The notes under the pieces are model-generated. The model worked only from the letters and a program-made list of their open reading frames with translations. It was not told the DNA's origin and did not search any database. From assembly GCF_019226825.1 (NCBI RefSeq), contig NZ_CP076643.1, positions 806,001-870,000 on the forward strand: a stretch of 64,000 bases of DNA. Reading direction: 5' to 3'. This document shows positions 1 to 7,133 of the stretch, in pieces (positions within the stretch are counted from its first letter, which is position 1; each line of letters begins with the position of its first letter). The DNA comes from Vibrio ostreae. Its GTDB lineage: Bacteria; Pseudomonadota; Gammaproteobacteria; Enterobacterales; Vibrionaceae. A program made the position numbers and the translations under genes.

Positions 1-379
1 CATGTGCCAGCGCACCGGCACCGGCATTTTTCGCCAATGCCAGTTCACGTTGATTGGGAGCATAATGGGCCTGAACACCTTGGCGGCCACCAGTGCCGAA
101 TGCCAGATTCAGGTTACCGCGCAGGCCAATTGCCTCCGGCGGCAGAGCCAGGATATAGGCCAGATCGGCCAGTGAATCAAAAATCAGATTAGCCGCGAGA
201 TCCTTTTCTTCCGCGTTCACCCATTTACCGACACGAATACTGCCGATGCCAAACGTTTCTTTTATATCAAGAAATGACATCTGCTCGCCGTGGCGATAGT
301 CGGGGCCTTTACGCGTCTTGTATTTAAAGCTGGTTAACTGCAAGCGATTCCTCGGAGATGGTATGCCACGGCCCGTCAT
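1..379 (-). CDS. CLCA_X / LPD1-domain protein, 3'-truncated by window edge
   Basis: Reading the reverse strand from an ATG at 379 gives a continuous frame to the window edge (126 codons visible). It contains the pattern I recognise from LPD1/CLCA_X-family proteins: a KGPDYRHGEQ-type start, FGIGSIRVGKWV, a helical AANLIFDSLADLAYIL stretch, LRGNLNLAFGTGG and, at the edge, AHYAPNQRELALAKNAGAGALAH. In this family the last motif normally leads into a metallopeptidase-like HEWFH motif, which would lie outside the window. Function is not established; LPD1 domains are found in polyvalent proteins of mobile elements and in stand-alone bacterial proteins. The start is inferred: there is only a weak AAGG upstream, and a later ATG at about 280 is possible. 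Confidence 0.7.
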   Translation of the reverse strand, partial: MTGRGIPSPRNRLQLTSFKYKTRKGPDYRHGEQMSFLDIKETFGIGSIRVGKWVNAEEKDLAANLIFDSLADLAYILALPPEAIGLRGNLNLAFGTGGRQGVQAHYAPNQRELALAKNAGAGALAH

Positions 380-490
380 TCGACACGGCCTTAACTTCGC
401 AGGCCAATTGTACATGAATCCGTGACTCAGGGAGAGGGCGACTTCAGCTACCTGCGTTGAAAATGCGTTGAGCTAATAAGGCAGCACAGA

Positions 491-528
491 GCCAGTAAGT
501 TGGAGTAAAGCCAGTAAGTTAGAGTAAA
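491..528. repeat. Tandem 19 bp repeat x2
   Basis: Two adjacent copies of gccagtaagttggagtaaa (491-509 and 510-528), differing at one base. They lie between the divergent LPD1 gene and the small acidic protein gene. The same 19 bp unit length recurs at 4408, 30291 and 42155 with unrelated sequences. Confidence 0.9.
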
Positions 529-591
529 GATAGCAATTTAGCATAAAAAGCGCATAATCTGCTTTTACGACACTGACAAAAGACATTCCCT

Positions 592-972
592 ATGGCTGAC
601 TTTCAATATTACTTTGAGCAACTTCCTTGTTTTAACTGTAAAAAGACCACGGTAAGCACCGATCTTGGCTGGTTAACGGCTGCCATGAAAGCAGATGTAC
701 AGGCGCAAGTGGCTGAGATTACCGCGCAAGATGGCCTTGACGCCGATATCGCGGTCAACGTGACCTGCACCAAAGACGAAGCGCGCGATTATTTGCTGCT
801 GAACTTCTACGGTTACTCTGACGAAGAACTGGCGGATCAGGTGGAAGCTGACGACGAAAAAGAAGTCGCAGATGAAATCGCAGAGCTACTAGAAGCAGGC
901 AGCAGCACCATCGTGTTTGAACACGAAATCGCGCTGCAAAGCTGCACCGCGTGCGATGTTGATGCTGAGTAA
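592..972 (+). CDS. Small acidic protein with terminal CxxC pairs, unknown function
   Basis: 126 residues, strongly acidic (runs such as ADQVEADDEKEVADE near residues 80-95), without signal peptide or membrane segment, so probably cytosolic. Cysteine pairs at both ends, CFNCKK at about residue 13 and CTACD at about 118, could bind a metal or form disulfides. I do not recognise a characterised family. No clear Shine-Dalgarno precedes the ATG, but the frame is long, compositionally protein-like and followed directly by a good terminator, so I take it as real. Confidence 0.75.
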   Translation: MADFQYYFEQLPCFNCKKTTVSTDLGWLTAAMKADVQAQVAEITAQDGLDADIAVNVTCTKDEARDYLLLNFYGYSDEELADQVEADDEKEVADEIAELLEAGSSTIVFEHEIALQSCTACDVDAE

Positions 973-1016
973 CAGCAACCGTCAACACCACCGCTAAACC
1001 GGTATGAATATGGAAG

Positions 1017-1049
1017 GCGTGAGCGGAATAAATCTGCTCACGCTTTTTT
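1017..1049 (+). terminator. Rho-independent terminator of the small acidic protein gene
   Basis: Perfect 8 bp stem gcgtgagc / gctcacgc with an 11-base loop, followed by six T, 45 bases after the stop codon at 972. Confidence 0.85.
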
Positions 1050-1156
1050 GTGCTGCTGGTTTGGAGTCAGCGGCACAAATTTGATGCGCATGTTATGGAT
1101 GGTCTGGACTGATTGCAGGCTGGCCGCAATCTAACCTCATTAAGCTTCCGCCACGG

Positions 1157-1828
1157 CTAGTTATTCCATGTGGCTTTGTCACCGCACACCGACAGCGGCT
1201 GTAACGGCTGGTCGGGTTTGGCGTACTGCAAACGATACAGCCTCTGCGTTACGTGGTAACTATCCAGTCCACTGATCGTCACCCAATCGAGTGATTCAAT
1301 ATCAAGATAGCCGTCCGGTTTGATGATTTCATCCGGCAGGTGGATTTGTTCTATTTGACCAATCACCATCTCCGTATTGTTGGCCTTGATGGTGTGGTGT
1401 TCTATCAGACGCAAGGCGATTTTTACCCGGCTTTCTTGTACAAACGGCGCGGCAAAGCCATGTTCAAATTGCGCGGTTAAGCCAACCGCTTCGAATTCAC
1501 TTTGTTGCCTTGGATAGCGTGCCGAAGTCTGATGGGCGAGGCTTGTGAAAGCGGCTTCAACCGAATTGAGACTGAATACGCCGGTCTGGAGAATATTTTC
1601 TAAGGTGTGGCGCTGCACCGAGTTCGGACGGCTGATAAAACTCAGCAAAGGCGGATTGGAGCCAAGATGAGTGACTGAGCTGACAATCGCCAGGTTTGGT
1701 TGCCCTTTGGCATCAATAGTGCCCACCAAATTGGCACTTTTGAAACCGCTTAAACTGCTGACCAGGCGCGCGCGATAGCGGCTTTCCATCTCAGCGATTT
1801 GTTTACTATTCAATGTACGTTGCAGCAT
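1157..1828 (-). CDS. Flavin reductase-like, FMN-binding split-barrel protein
   Basis: 223 residues from the chosen ATG at 1828, which has AGGA seven bases upstream on the minus strand; an in-frame ATG 21 bases earlier lacks this. The sequence shows the split-barrel pattern of the flavin reductase-like family: LVGTIDAKGQPNLAIVSSVTHLGSNPPLLSFISRP near residues 35-65, then NILQTGVFSLN. Members bind FMN and reduce flavin with NAD(P)H or act as flavin-dependent oxidoreductases; substrate cannot be told. The first codons and upstream region are the start of a ~175 bp sequence that recurs at 6781. Confidence 0.8.
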   Translation of the reverse strand: MLQRTLNSKQIAEMESRYRARLVSSLSGFKSANLVGTIDAKGQPNLAIVSSVTHLGSNPPLLSFISRPNSVQRHTLENILQTGVFSLNSVEAAFTSLAHQTSARYPRQQSEFEAVGLTAQFEHGFAAPFVQESRVKIALRLIEHHTIKANNTEMVIGQIEQIHLPDEIIKPDGYLDIESLDWVTISGLDSYHVTQRLYRLQYAKPDQPLQPLSVCGDKATWNN

Positions 1829-1985
1829 GTCGGGTCCTATTGGGTTCAAGGTAAGGGCGGTGGTTAGTGTGCCTCAATGACGCGGATTTGTTGTTAAGTG
1901 GTTGTTTTGTGTTGTGGGGATGGTACGAGAATGGGGGAAGGTTAGATCATTGTGTGGCTTATCCCGTTTGGTCTGGCCCGGCGCC
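1811..1985. repeat. Direct repeat copy 1 (pair with 6781-6955)
   Basis: 175 bases matching 6781-6955 with nine mismatches by eye and no gaps, offset 4970. It covers the first six codons of the flavin reductase gene (minus strand) and its upstream region. Beyond 1985 the copies diverge, but similarity resumes between about 2129-2215 here and 6953-7035 at the other copy (shared gccgaaaacctaaaaa start and a gggaaaacgctaaa stretch), as if copy 2 had lost about 145 bases. The pair brackets a 5 kb accessory block. Confidence 0.9.
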
Positions 1986-2457
1986 ACAAATTTTCAAATC
2001 GTATCGTGTCAGAGCGGGTATATAACGGTTTCGTTGCTTTGTACTTCAAGCTTTGCTTACGCCAAAGAGTAACCAGCAAGGCGCTTTGTTGTTTGATGTG
2101 GAAAAGGCCGGTTTTAAACGTTCCCGACGCCGAAAACCTAAAAAGTCGTCCTGATTTTTTGCCTTTGTGCCGTGATTTCAGGGAAAACGCTAAAGCGGTG
2201 TTAGCCCAAAATCATTTAGTATCAACTTCCTGACCACTTTCTTATGTCAGTTCTTGACCTAAATACCCTAATTGAAGATTATGAGCCTAGTTGAGCACTT
2301 GCGTTTATACAGACATGTTCTGTAATTTGTGGGTGTAAGGATTATAAAGACAGTTAGAACAGTATGTTGCTGATATGGTGTCTATATTTTCTGAAAATAT
2401 TATACAGACAGTGTCTGCTGAAAAAGCACTGTTATGTAAAAAATTGGAGATGAGAGT
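1986..2457. other. Intergenic stretch, no convincing gene
   Basis: A 93-codon plus-strand frame (1952-2233) starts inside the repeat and runs to 2233. Its translation looks like read-through of repeat sequence rather than a known family, there is no ribosome binding site, and I do not call it a gene. From about 2250 the base composition becomes AT-rich. A GTTATGT at 2431-2437, 21 bases before the next gene, could be the right end of an integron recombination site, but I could not find the matching left half. Confidence 0.4.
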
Positions 2458-2805
2458 ATGCATGGACTGATGAATAATACTAAGTGGAGAGAATTACTAT
2501 CTATGCTAAGTAAAAATCAAGTCTACATCCAATTAAAGCTAGTGGGAGATGATGATTTTCCAATTGATACAGAGCAATCAAATTTAGTCATTAGAGCACT
2601 TGGCCCGTCTTCGTTTATTTTCGTGAGAAAAGAGCTTGAGTATAAGCAAATATCTCAGCTAAAAATCATAGTAAATCAGCTACCAAAGAGTCATTCTCAG
2701 GTAGAGAAAAGCTATTTTACATCACTAATAAGTCAAATTAAGCGTATCACGATAAATGAGTTATTGGTGGTAGAAAATGGCTTAATTTTAAATGCTTACG
2801 ATTAA
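2458..2805 (+). CDS. Integron-cassette protein, unknown function
   Basis: 115 residues, ATG preceded by TTGGAGATGAGAG (GGAG eleven bases upstream). An alternative start is the fifth residue, giving MNNTKWRELLSML, an opening I have seen on small cassette-encoded proteins. No signal peptide, membrane helix or catalytic motif is evident. The gene is AT-rich compared with the flanks and is followed within six bases by an attC site, the arrangement of an integron gene cassette. Function unknown. Confidence 0.7.
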   Translation: MHGLMNNTKWRELLSMLSKNQVYIQLKLVGDDDFPIDTEQSNLVIRALGPSSFIFVRKELEYKQISQLKIIVNQLPKSHSQVEKSYFTSLISQIKRITINELLVVENGLILNAYD

Positions 2806-2810
2806 TTTTT

Positions 2811-2932
2811 ACATAGCAAGTCGCTCAAGCGGACTGCCAACGTGTGACATTTTAGGTTTAAGTTTGTTTTGTGGTTACGGTGCAATGTTTGAGTAATCTG
2901 GGCGTTGGCAGCCACTTAGCTCAGCGTTATGT
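2811..2932 (+). repeat. attC recombination site, VCR-like (122 bp)
   Basis: Begins ACATAGC and ends GCGTTATGT, with inner complementary arms ctgccaacg (about 2833-2841) and cgttggcag (about 2902-2910) and the outer arms tcgctcaagcgg and cttagctcagcg. Length and layout fit V. cholerae repeats (VCRs, about 121-126 bp). It sits exactly between the stop of the 2458 gene and the ribosome binding site of the next gene, as attC sites do in cassette arrays. Confidence 0.85.
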
Positions 2933-2944
2933 GCTTGGAGGTAT

Positions 2945-3631
2945 ATGGAAAAATTAGCGCACGAAATATGGATATTTGACGGGAACTCTGTGCAGTTCTT
3001 GGGACTCCCTTTTTCTACACGGATGACGGTTGTCCGACTATCAAATGGAGATCTTTGGGTTCATAGTCCGATCAAATTGTCAGAAAAAATCATAGAACAA
3101 ATCGGATATTTAGGTCGGGTTAAGTATTTGATAGCACCGAATCATCTTCATCACCTTTTCTTGCCTGAGTGGATTTCTGCTTACCCCAGTGCTGAAATAT
3201 ATGGTACCGACGAAGTTATCAAAAAACGAAATGACCTAGCTTTTAATGGCTCTTTGAATAACCATCAAAGCTGGGCTTGGAGTTCAGACATTGATCAAGA
3301 ATTGTTTTCAGGCTCTCCATTAATGGAAGAATGTGTGTTTTATCATAAAGGCTCTAGCACACTCATTGTTACCGACTTGGTCGAAAATTTCCCTGGTCAA
3401 GACTTTAACTATTGGCAAAGGGTTATTGCGAAAGGCGCAGGTATTCTAGCTCCCAATGGGAAAATGCCTTTGGATTGGCGTTTAAGCTTCATGTTTGGCA
3501 AAACAGATGCACGTACACATATCAATCGTCTATTAGCGTGGGATCCTAAAATTCTAGTCATGTCTCATGGCGAAATAGTCAAAGAAAATGCAAATAAGTT
3601 TTTAGCTCGCTCATTCGAATGGCTTATCTGA
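2945..3631 (+). CDS. DUF4336-like metallo-beta-lactamase-fold protein
   Basis: 228 residues. ATG is preceded by GGAGGTAT, twelve bases after the attC core. Residues 1-60 (IWIFDGNSVQFLGLPFSTRMTVVRLSNGDLWVHSP) and the HLHHLFLPEW motif at about 75-84 match DUF4336 proteins, which have a metallo-beta-lactamase-like fold with a reduced HxHxDH signature. Later motifs include IVTDLVENF and MSHGEIV. Enzymatic activity is unproven. The gene lies between two attC sites and is therefore a complete cassette. AT-rich, unlike the core genes around it. Confidence 0.75.
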   Translation: MEKLAHEIWIFDGNSVQFLGLPFSTRMTVVRLSNGDLWVHSPIKLSEKIIEQIGYLGRVKYLIAPNHLHHLFLPEWISAYPSAEIYGTDEVIKKRNDLAFNGSLNNHQSWAWSSDIDQELFSGSPLMEECVFYHKGSSTLIVTDLVENFPGQDFNYWQRVIAKGAGILAPNGKMPLDWRLSFMFGKTDARTHINRLLAWDPKILVMSHGEIVKENANKFLARSFEWLI

Positions 3632-3652
3632 GCAAGTAGCGAGAAAATCCCA

Positions 3653-3773
3653 TACAAACGGCTCAACGGGACAAAAACACGTGCCACTTTTGGTTCGGTT
3701 TGCTTTTGGGGTTCCGGCTGGTTAAATTGAGTGCATATGATATTGGTTTTTTCCCATTAGCCGGGCGTTAAGT
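3653..3773 (+). repeat. attC recombination site (121 bp)
   Basis: Left part TACAAACGGCTCAACGGG and right part cccattagccgggcgttaag are imperfectly complementary; the right core is GTTAAGT at 3767-3773. It starts 21 bases after the stop of the DUF4336-like gene and is followed by the next cassette gene. Similar in size to the site at 2811 but different in sequence in the middle. Confidence 0.75.
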
Positions 3774-3807
3774 TTCTATAGAAGTGGTCGGGAAGAAAGG
3801 AGACGTA

Positions 3808-4428
3808 ATGAAAAAGATGTTTTTAACTTCATCTTTCGTGGATGTAGCTGATTTATTCGTGGAGTTCGCCGAGGAAAAATGTACAGGTAAAACTGTTACA
3901 TTCATACCCACGGCGAGTCTTGTCGAAGATATTACATTTTATGTGGATGCTGGCAAAAAGGCCCTTGAAGAACGCGGGCTAATTGTTGACGAACTTGAAA
4001 TTTCAACGGCAACCAAAGAAACAATAGATAGTACGCTCCAAAAGAATGACTATATCTATGTTACTGGTGGTAATACCTTCTATCTGCTTCAAGAGCTGAA
4101 AAGAACAGGCGCGGATAAAATCATATCTGAACAAGTAAATTCAGGGAAGATGTATATTGGTGAGTCTGCCGGTTCCATTGTGCTTTCACGCAATATTGAG
4201 TATGTAAAAGACATGGATGATTTCACTGCCGCGCCGAACATTGGCACGTTTTCATCATTAGGCATGATTGATTTTTATCCGGTTCCTCACCACACAAACT
4301 TTCCATTCAAAGAGTCAGTCGAGAAAATCATCTCTAGTTATGAAGAGGAAATAGATCTTTGTCCCATTAGCAACACACAAGCGATTGTCATACATGACAA
4401 TCAATTTGAAGTCTGGGGACTGTCCTGA
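3808..4428 (+). CDS. Peptidase E-like (S51) cassette protein, altered C-terminus
   Basis: 206 residues from an ATG with AAAGGAGACGTA upstream. The region MYIGESAGSIVLS at about residues 112-124 is the nucleophile elbow of peptidase E / type 1 glutamine amidotransferase-like proteins, preceded by DYIYVTGGNTFYLL and followed by a conserved IDFYPVPHHTNFPF. Peptidase E cleaves Asp-X dipeptides, but many cassette relatives are untested. The protein ends abruptly in FEVWGLS inside a tandem 19 bp repeat, so the native C-terminus may have been replaced. No attC follows the gene, which suggests the cassette was interrupted on its right side. Confidence 0.8.
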   Translation: MKKMFLTSSFVDVADLFVEFAEEKCTGKTVTFIPTASLVEDITFYVDAGKKALEERGLIVDELEISTATKETIDSTLQKNDYIYVTGGNTFYLLQELKRTGADKIISEQVNSGKMYIGESAGSIVLSRNIEYVKDMDDFTAAPNIGTFSSLGMIDFYPVPHHTNFPFKESVEKIISSYEEEIDLCPISNTQAIVIHDNQFEVWGLS

Positions 4429-4445
4429 AGTCTGGGGACTGTCCT
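4408..4445. repeat. Tandem 19 bp repeat x2 across the peptidase E stop codon
   Basis: gaagtctggggactgtcct occurs twice back to back (4408-4426 and 4427-4445), followed by GA; the gene's TGA is formed at the junction of the two copies. Confidence 0.95.
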
Positions 4446-4528
4446 GATTTCAGTGTTTATTCGTTTGACTCAAACCTGTACTCAATACGGCTTCTGACAT
4501 CGCAGTATTCATCATGCAGCGTTTCGGT

Positions 4529-5698
4529 TTAACCGCCACACTCACTTTCGTTGGTATGGCGCAAAGCATAGTTATCCGATGTGTAAGTTGGGTAATCGAT
4601 GTAACCTACGTCAGTACCACCGTACATAGTGGTAGGATCGACAGGGTTGAGTGGCCAATCGTTACGAATACGTTCCGGTAGATCCGGGTTGGCGATAAAC
4701 GGACGACCAAACGCGAACAAATCACCATACTCTTTATCCAAGATGCGCTGCGCTTTTTCTACGGTATAACGGCCTGCATAAATGATGCGGCCGCTGAACG
4801 TGGCGCGAGCAGCCTGATAGAACGCATCAGGCAGATCGGGGGCGTTATCCCAATCCGCTTCAGCAATAGAGAGATAGGCAATGCCCGCGTTTTCTAGCAC
4901 TTTAATCGCTTCTACATAGGTTTCCAGCGGATTGCTTTCCACCAAACCAAGGTAAACACGATCTTCATCGGTGCTTTCAAACAGAGGGGCAAAACGCACG
5001 CCCAGTTTTTCCGGGCCGACCACGGCAGAAACGGCTTCAACCACTTCCTTCAAAAAGCGCAGACGATTTTCTAAGCTGCCACCGTATTGGTCGTTGCGCT
5101 GGTTGCTGTGCTCAGAAATAAATTGGTTCACCAAGTAGCCATTCGCACAGTGTAATTCCACTCCATCGAAGCCTGCTTCCAGAGCGTTGCGTGCCGCTTG
5201 TGCATACAGTTCGACAATTTCTTGTACTTCGTCGGTTTCCAGTGCGCGAGGCATACTCGGGTCAGTCAAAATACCTTCGCCAGGACCTGTTTCAATAAAC
5301 ACTTTGACCGAATCGGTCGCGATGGCAGACGGTGCCACAGGCGCGTCGTTATTAGGTTGAAGGTTGTTATGCGATACTCGCCCGACATGCCATAGTTGAC
5401 AGAAAATCACGCCATCATTGTCATGCACCGCTTGAGTGACCGATTTCCAGCCTTCAATCTGCTGTTGAGAGTGAATGCCCGGAGTCCAGGCGTAGCCTTG
5501 GCCGCGAGGCTCAATTTGCGTGCCTTCTGTCACCATAAAGCCCGCACCAGAACGTTGCTGGTAATATTCTGTCATCAGCGCATTGGGAATGTTGCCCGGC
5601 TGTGAGCTGCGAGAGCGGGTGAGGGGCGGAAGTACGATACGGTTTTTTAATGTGTTTTGACCAAGCGTAATGGCATCGAATAGTGTTTTTTCACTCAT
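4529..5698 (-). CDS. Old Yellow Enzyme family alkene reductase (NemA-like)
   Basis: 389 residues from ATG at 5698 (opening MSEKTLFDAITLGQ); the upstream in-frame ATG adds nine residues. FMN-dependent ene-reductase: NRIVLPPLTRSRS at the N-terminus, QLWHVGRVSH near residue 100, the VELHCANGYLVNQF segment with the substrate-binding His and Asn, QYGGSLENRLRF, and IIYAGRYTVEKAQ plus FGRPFIANPDLP at the C-terminus. These enzymes reduce activated alkenes, nitroesters or N-ethylmaleimide with NADPH. A divergently transcribed LysR gene lies 156 bp upstream and probably controls it. It sits inside the repeat-bounded block. Confidence 0.9.
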   Translation of the reverse strand: MSEKTLFDAITLGQNTLKNRIVLPPLTRSRSSQPGNIPNALMTEYYQQRSGAGFMVTEGTQIEPRGQGYAWTPGIHSQQQIEGWKSVTQAVHDNDGVIFCQLWHVGRVSHNNLQPNNDAPVAPSAIATDSVKVFIETGPGEGILTDPSMPRALETDEVQEIVELYAQAARNALEAGFDGVELHCANGYLVNQFISEHSNQRNDQYGGSLENRLRFLKEVVEAVSAVVGPEKLGVRFAPLFESTDEDRVYLGLVESNPLETYVEAIKVLENAGIAYLSIAEADWDNAPDLPDAFYQAARATFSGRIIYAGRYTVEKAQRILDKEYGDLFAFGRPFIANPDLPERIRNDWPLNPVDPTTMYGGTDVGYIDYPTYTSDNYALRHTNESECGG

Positions 5699-5854
5699 AA
5701 GATTTAAGAATGTCCTGCTTAGCATGATTTACCGCTGTCCTTGGTTAAATCACCTAGATAAAAAGAATGGCCTTGCTACCTTGCGAGGTGGGCAGATTAG
5801 GTGAGGTTGGGTACAATGTGAAACAAGACTTTTTGGTAATTGCTACAATTATAA

Positions 5855-6763
5855 ATGGTAGATAACATGAGCGGGATACAACGACTCGATATTAAACAGC
5901 TGCGTGTGTTAGATGCCTTGCTGGTAGAAAGAAACCTATCCCGGGTGGCTGAACAAATGGGTTTAACTCAACAGGCTATTAGCGAGCAACTGCGCAAATT
6001 GCGTGATTTGTTTGCTGATCCTTTATTGCTGCGCCAAGGCAATACTATGGTGCCGACCCCTTTAGCACTAGAGCTTGGTAAGCGTATTCGTTCTATTTTA
6101 GATAATGTGGAAGGGTTGTTAACGCTGCATGAGTTCTCGCCCGGCAGCTATCAAGGTGTGCTGACCATCAGTGCGACCGATTACGCCATTGACGCACTTT
6201 TGCCGCTGTTTTTGAAAAAGGTACGCCAAGAAGCCCCGCTGCTAAAAATCATTGTGACCGATTTTGAATCCGATGATGTTGGGCCATTGCTCACCTCTGG
6301 AGAGTTGGATGTTGCATTAACGTTTCCGCCGTTTATTCCCGATTACATTCAGTCCGAACGGTTATTTGACGAGCAACACATCTGTATCGCCAGTATCGAT
6401 TCCCCTCTGCATCACCAAACCTTGGCGCTGGCGGACATTGCTGCTTTACCACAATTGGTGATTTCGCCATCGAAAGCGAACTTAAAAGGCTCGCACGACG
6501 ATTGGTTCGCGCAGCAAGGGTTACAACGCAATATCGTGATGTCGATCCCTAGCTTCAAAGCCGCCCCCGATGTGCTTTACACCACAGATATGATTGCCTT
6601 TTATCCCTCGCGCTTATTACCTCATCCCAAGGTCAAACCGCTCAATATCGCCATCAAGCCACCGAAGTTTGATGTGATCGTGGCTTGGCACGAAAGAACC
6701 GCACAAAGCCGAATCCATCAGTGGCTAAGAGAGAAACTCAAAGAGGTGTGCGGGGAGGTGTAG
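5855..6763 (+). CDS. LysR-family transcriptional regulator
   Basis: 302 residues. N-terminal winged helix-turn-helix at about residues 10-70 (LRVLDALLVERNLSRVAEQMGLTQQAISEQLRKLR), followed by the two-lobed effector domain (ATDYAIDALLPLF, SGELDVALTFPP). Such proteins usually bind the intergenic region with their divergent partner, here the Old Yellow Enzyme gene, and respond to a small ligand. Start is uncertain: a second ATG five codons in (opening MSGIQRLDI) is equally possible and neither has a strong ribosome binding site. Confidence 0.85.
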   Translation: MVDNMSGIQRLDIKQLRVLDALLVERNLSRVAEQMGLTQQAISEQLRKLRDLFADPLLLRQGNTMVPTPLALELGKRIRSILDNVEGLLTLHEFSPGSYQGVLTISATDYAIDALLPLFLKKVRQEAPLLKIIVTDFESDDVGPLLTSGELDVALTFPPFIPDYIQSERLFDEQHICIASIDSPLHHQTLALADIAALPQLVISPSKANLKGSHDDWFAQQGLQRNIVMSIPSFKAAPDVLYTTDMIAFYPSRLLPHPKVKPLNIAIKPPKFDVIVAWHERTAQSRIHQWLREKLKEVCGEV

Positions 6764-6780
6764 CGCAGTAATGAAGTGCA

Positions 6781-6955
6781 CAATGTACGTTGCAGTATGG
6801 CGGATCCTATTGGGTTCAAGGTAAGGGCGATGGTTAGTGTGCCTCAATGACGCGGATTTGTTGTTAAGTGGTTGTTTTGTGTTGTGGGGATGGTACGAGA
6901 ATGGGGGAAGGTTGGAGCATAGTGTGGCTTAACCCGTTTGGTCTGGCCCTGCGCC
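6781..6955. repeat. Direct repeat copy 2 (pair with 1811-1985)
   Basis: About 95 percent identical to 1811-1985. Its left end carries a decayed version of the first six codons of the flavin reductase gene, which shows that copy 2 is the derived one. Weaker similarity continues to about 7035. Confidence 0.9.
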
Positions 6956-7133
6956 GAAAACCTAAAAACCGGCCTGATAGATTACCTTCGTGTCGTGATT
7001 TCTGGGAAAACGCTAAAACGGTTTTGCCCCAAAGTGTGTAACGGCCGATCAACTACTCACTTCACTAAAGCGTCAATTGACTTACTTTTTCTCATGCCAG
7101 TAAAGTACGTAGAAGATAGGGGAAATATCACTA

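Noticed and set aside
1952..2233. 93-codon plus-strand frame beginning in repeat copy 1
   Set aside because: No ribosome binding site, no recognisable domain, and the frame crosses the repeat boundary; probably non-coding.
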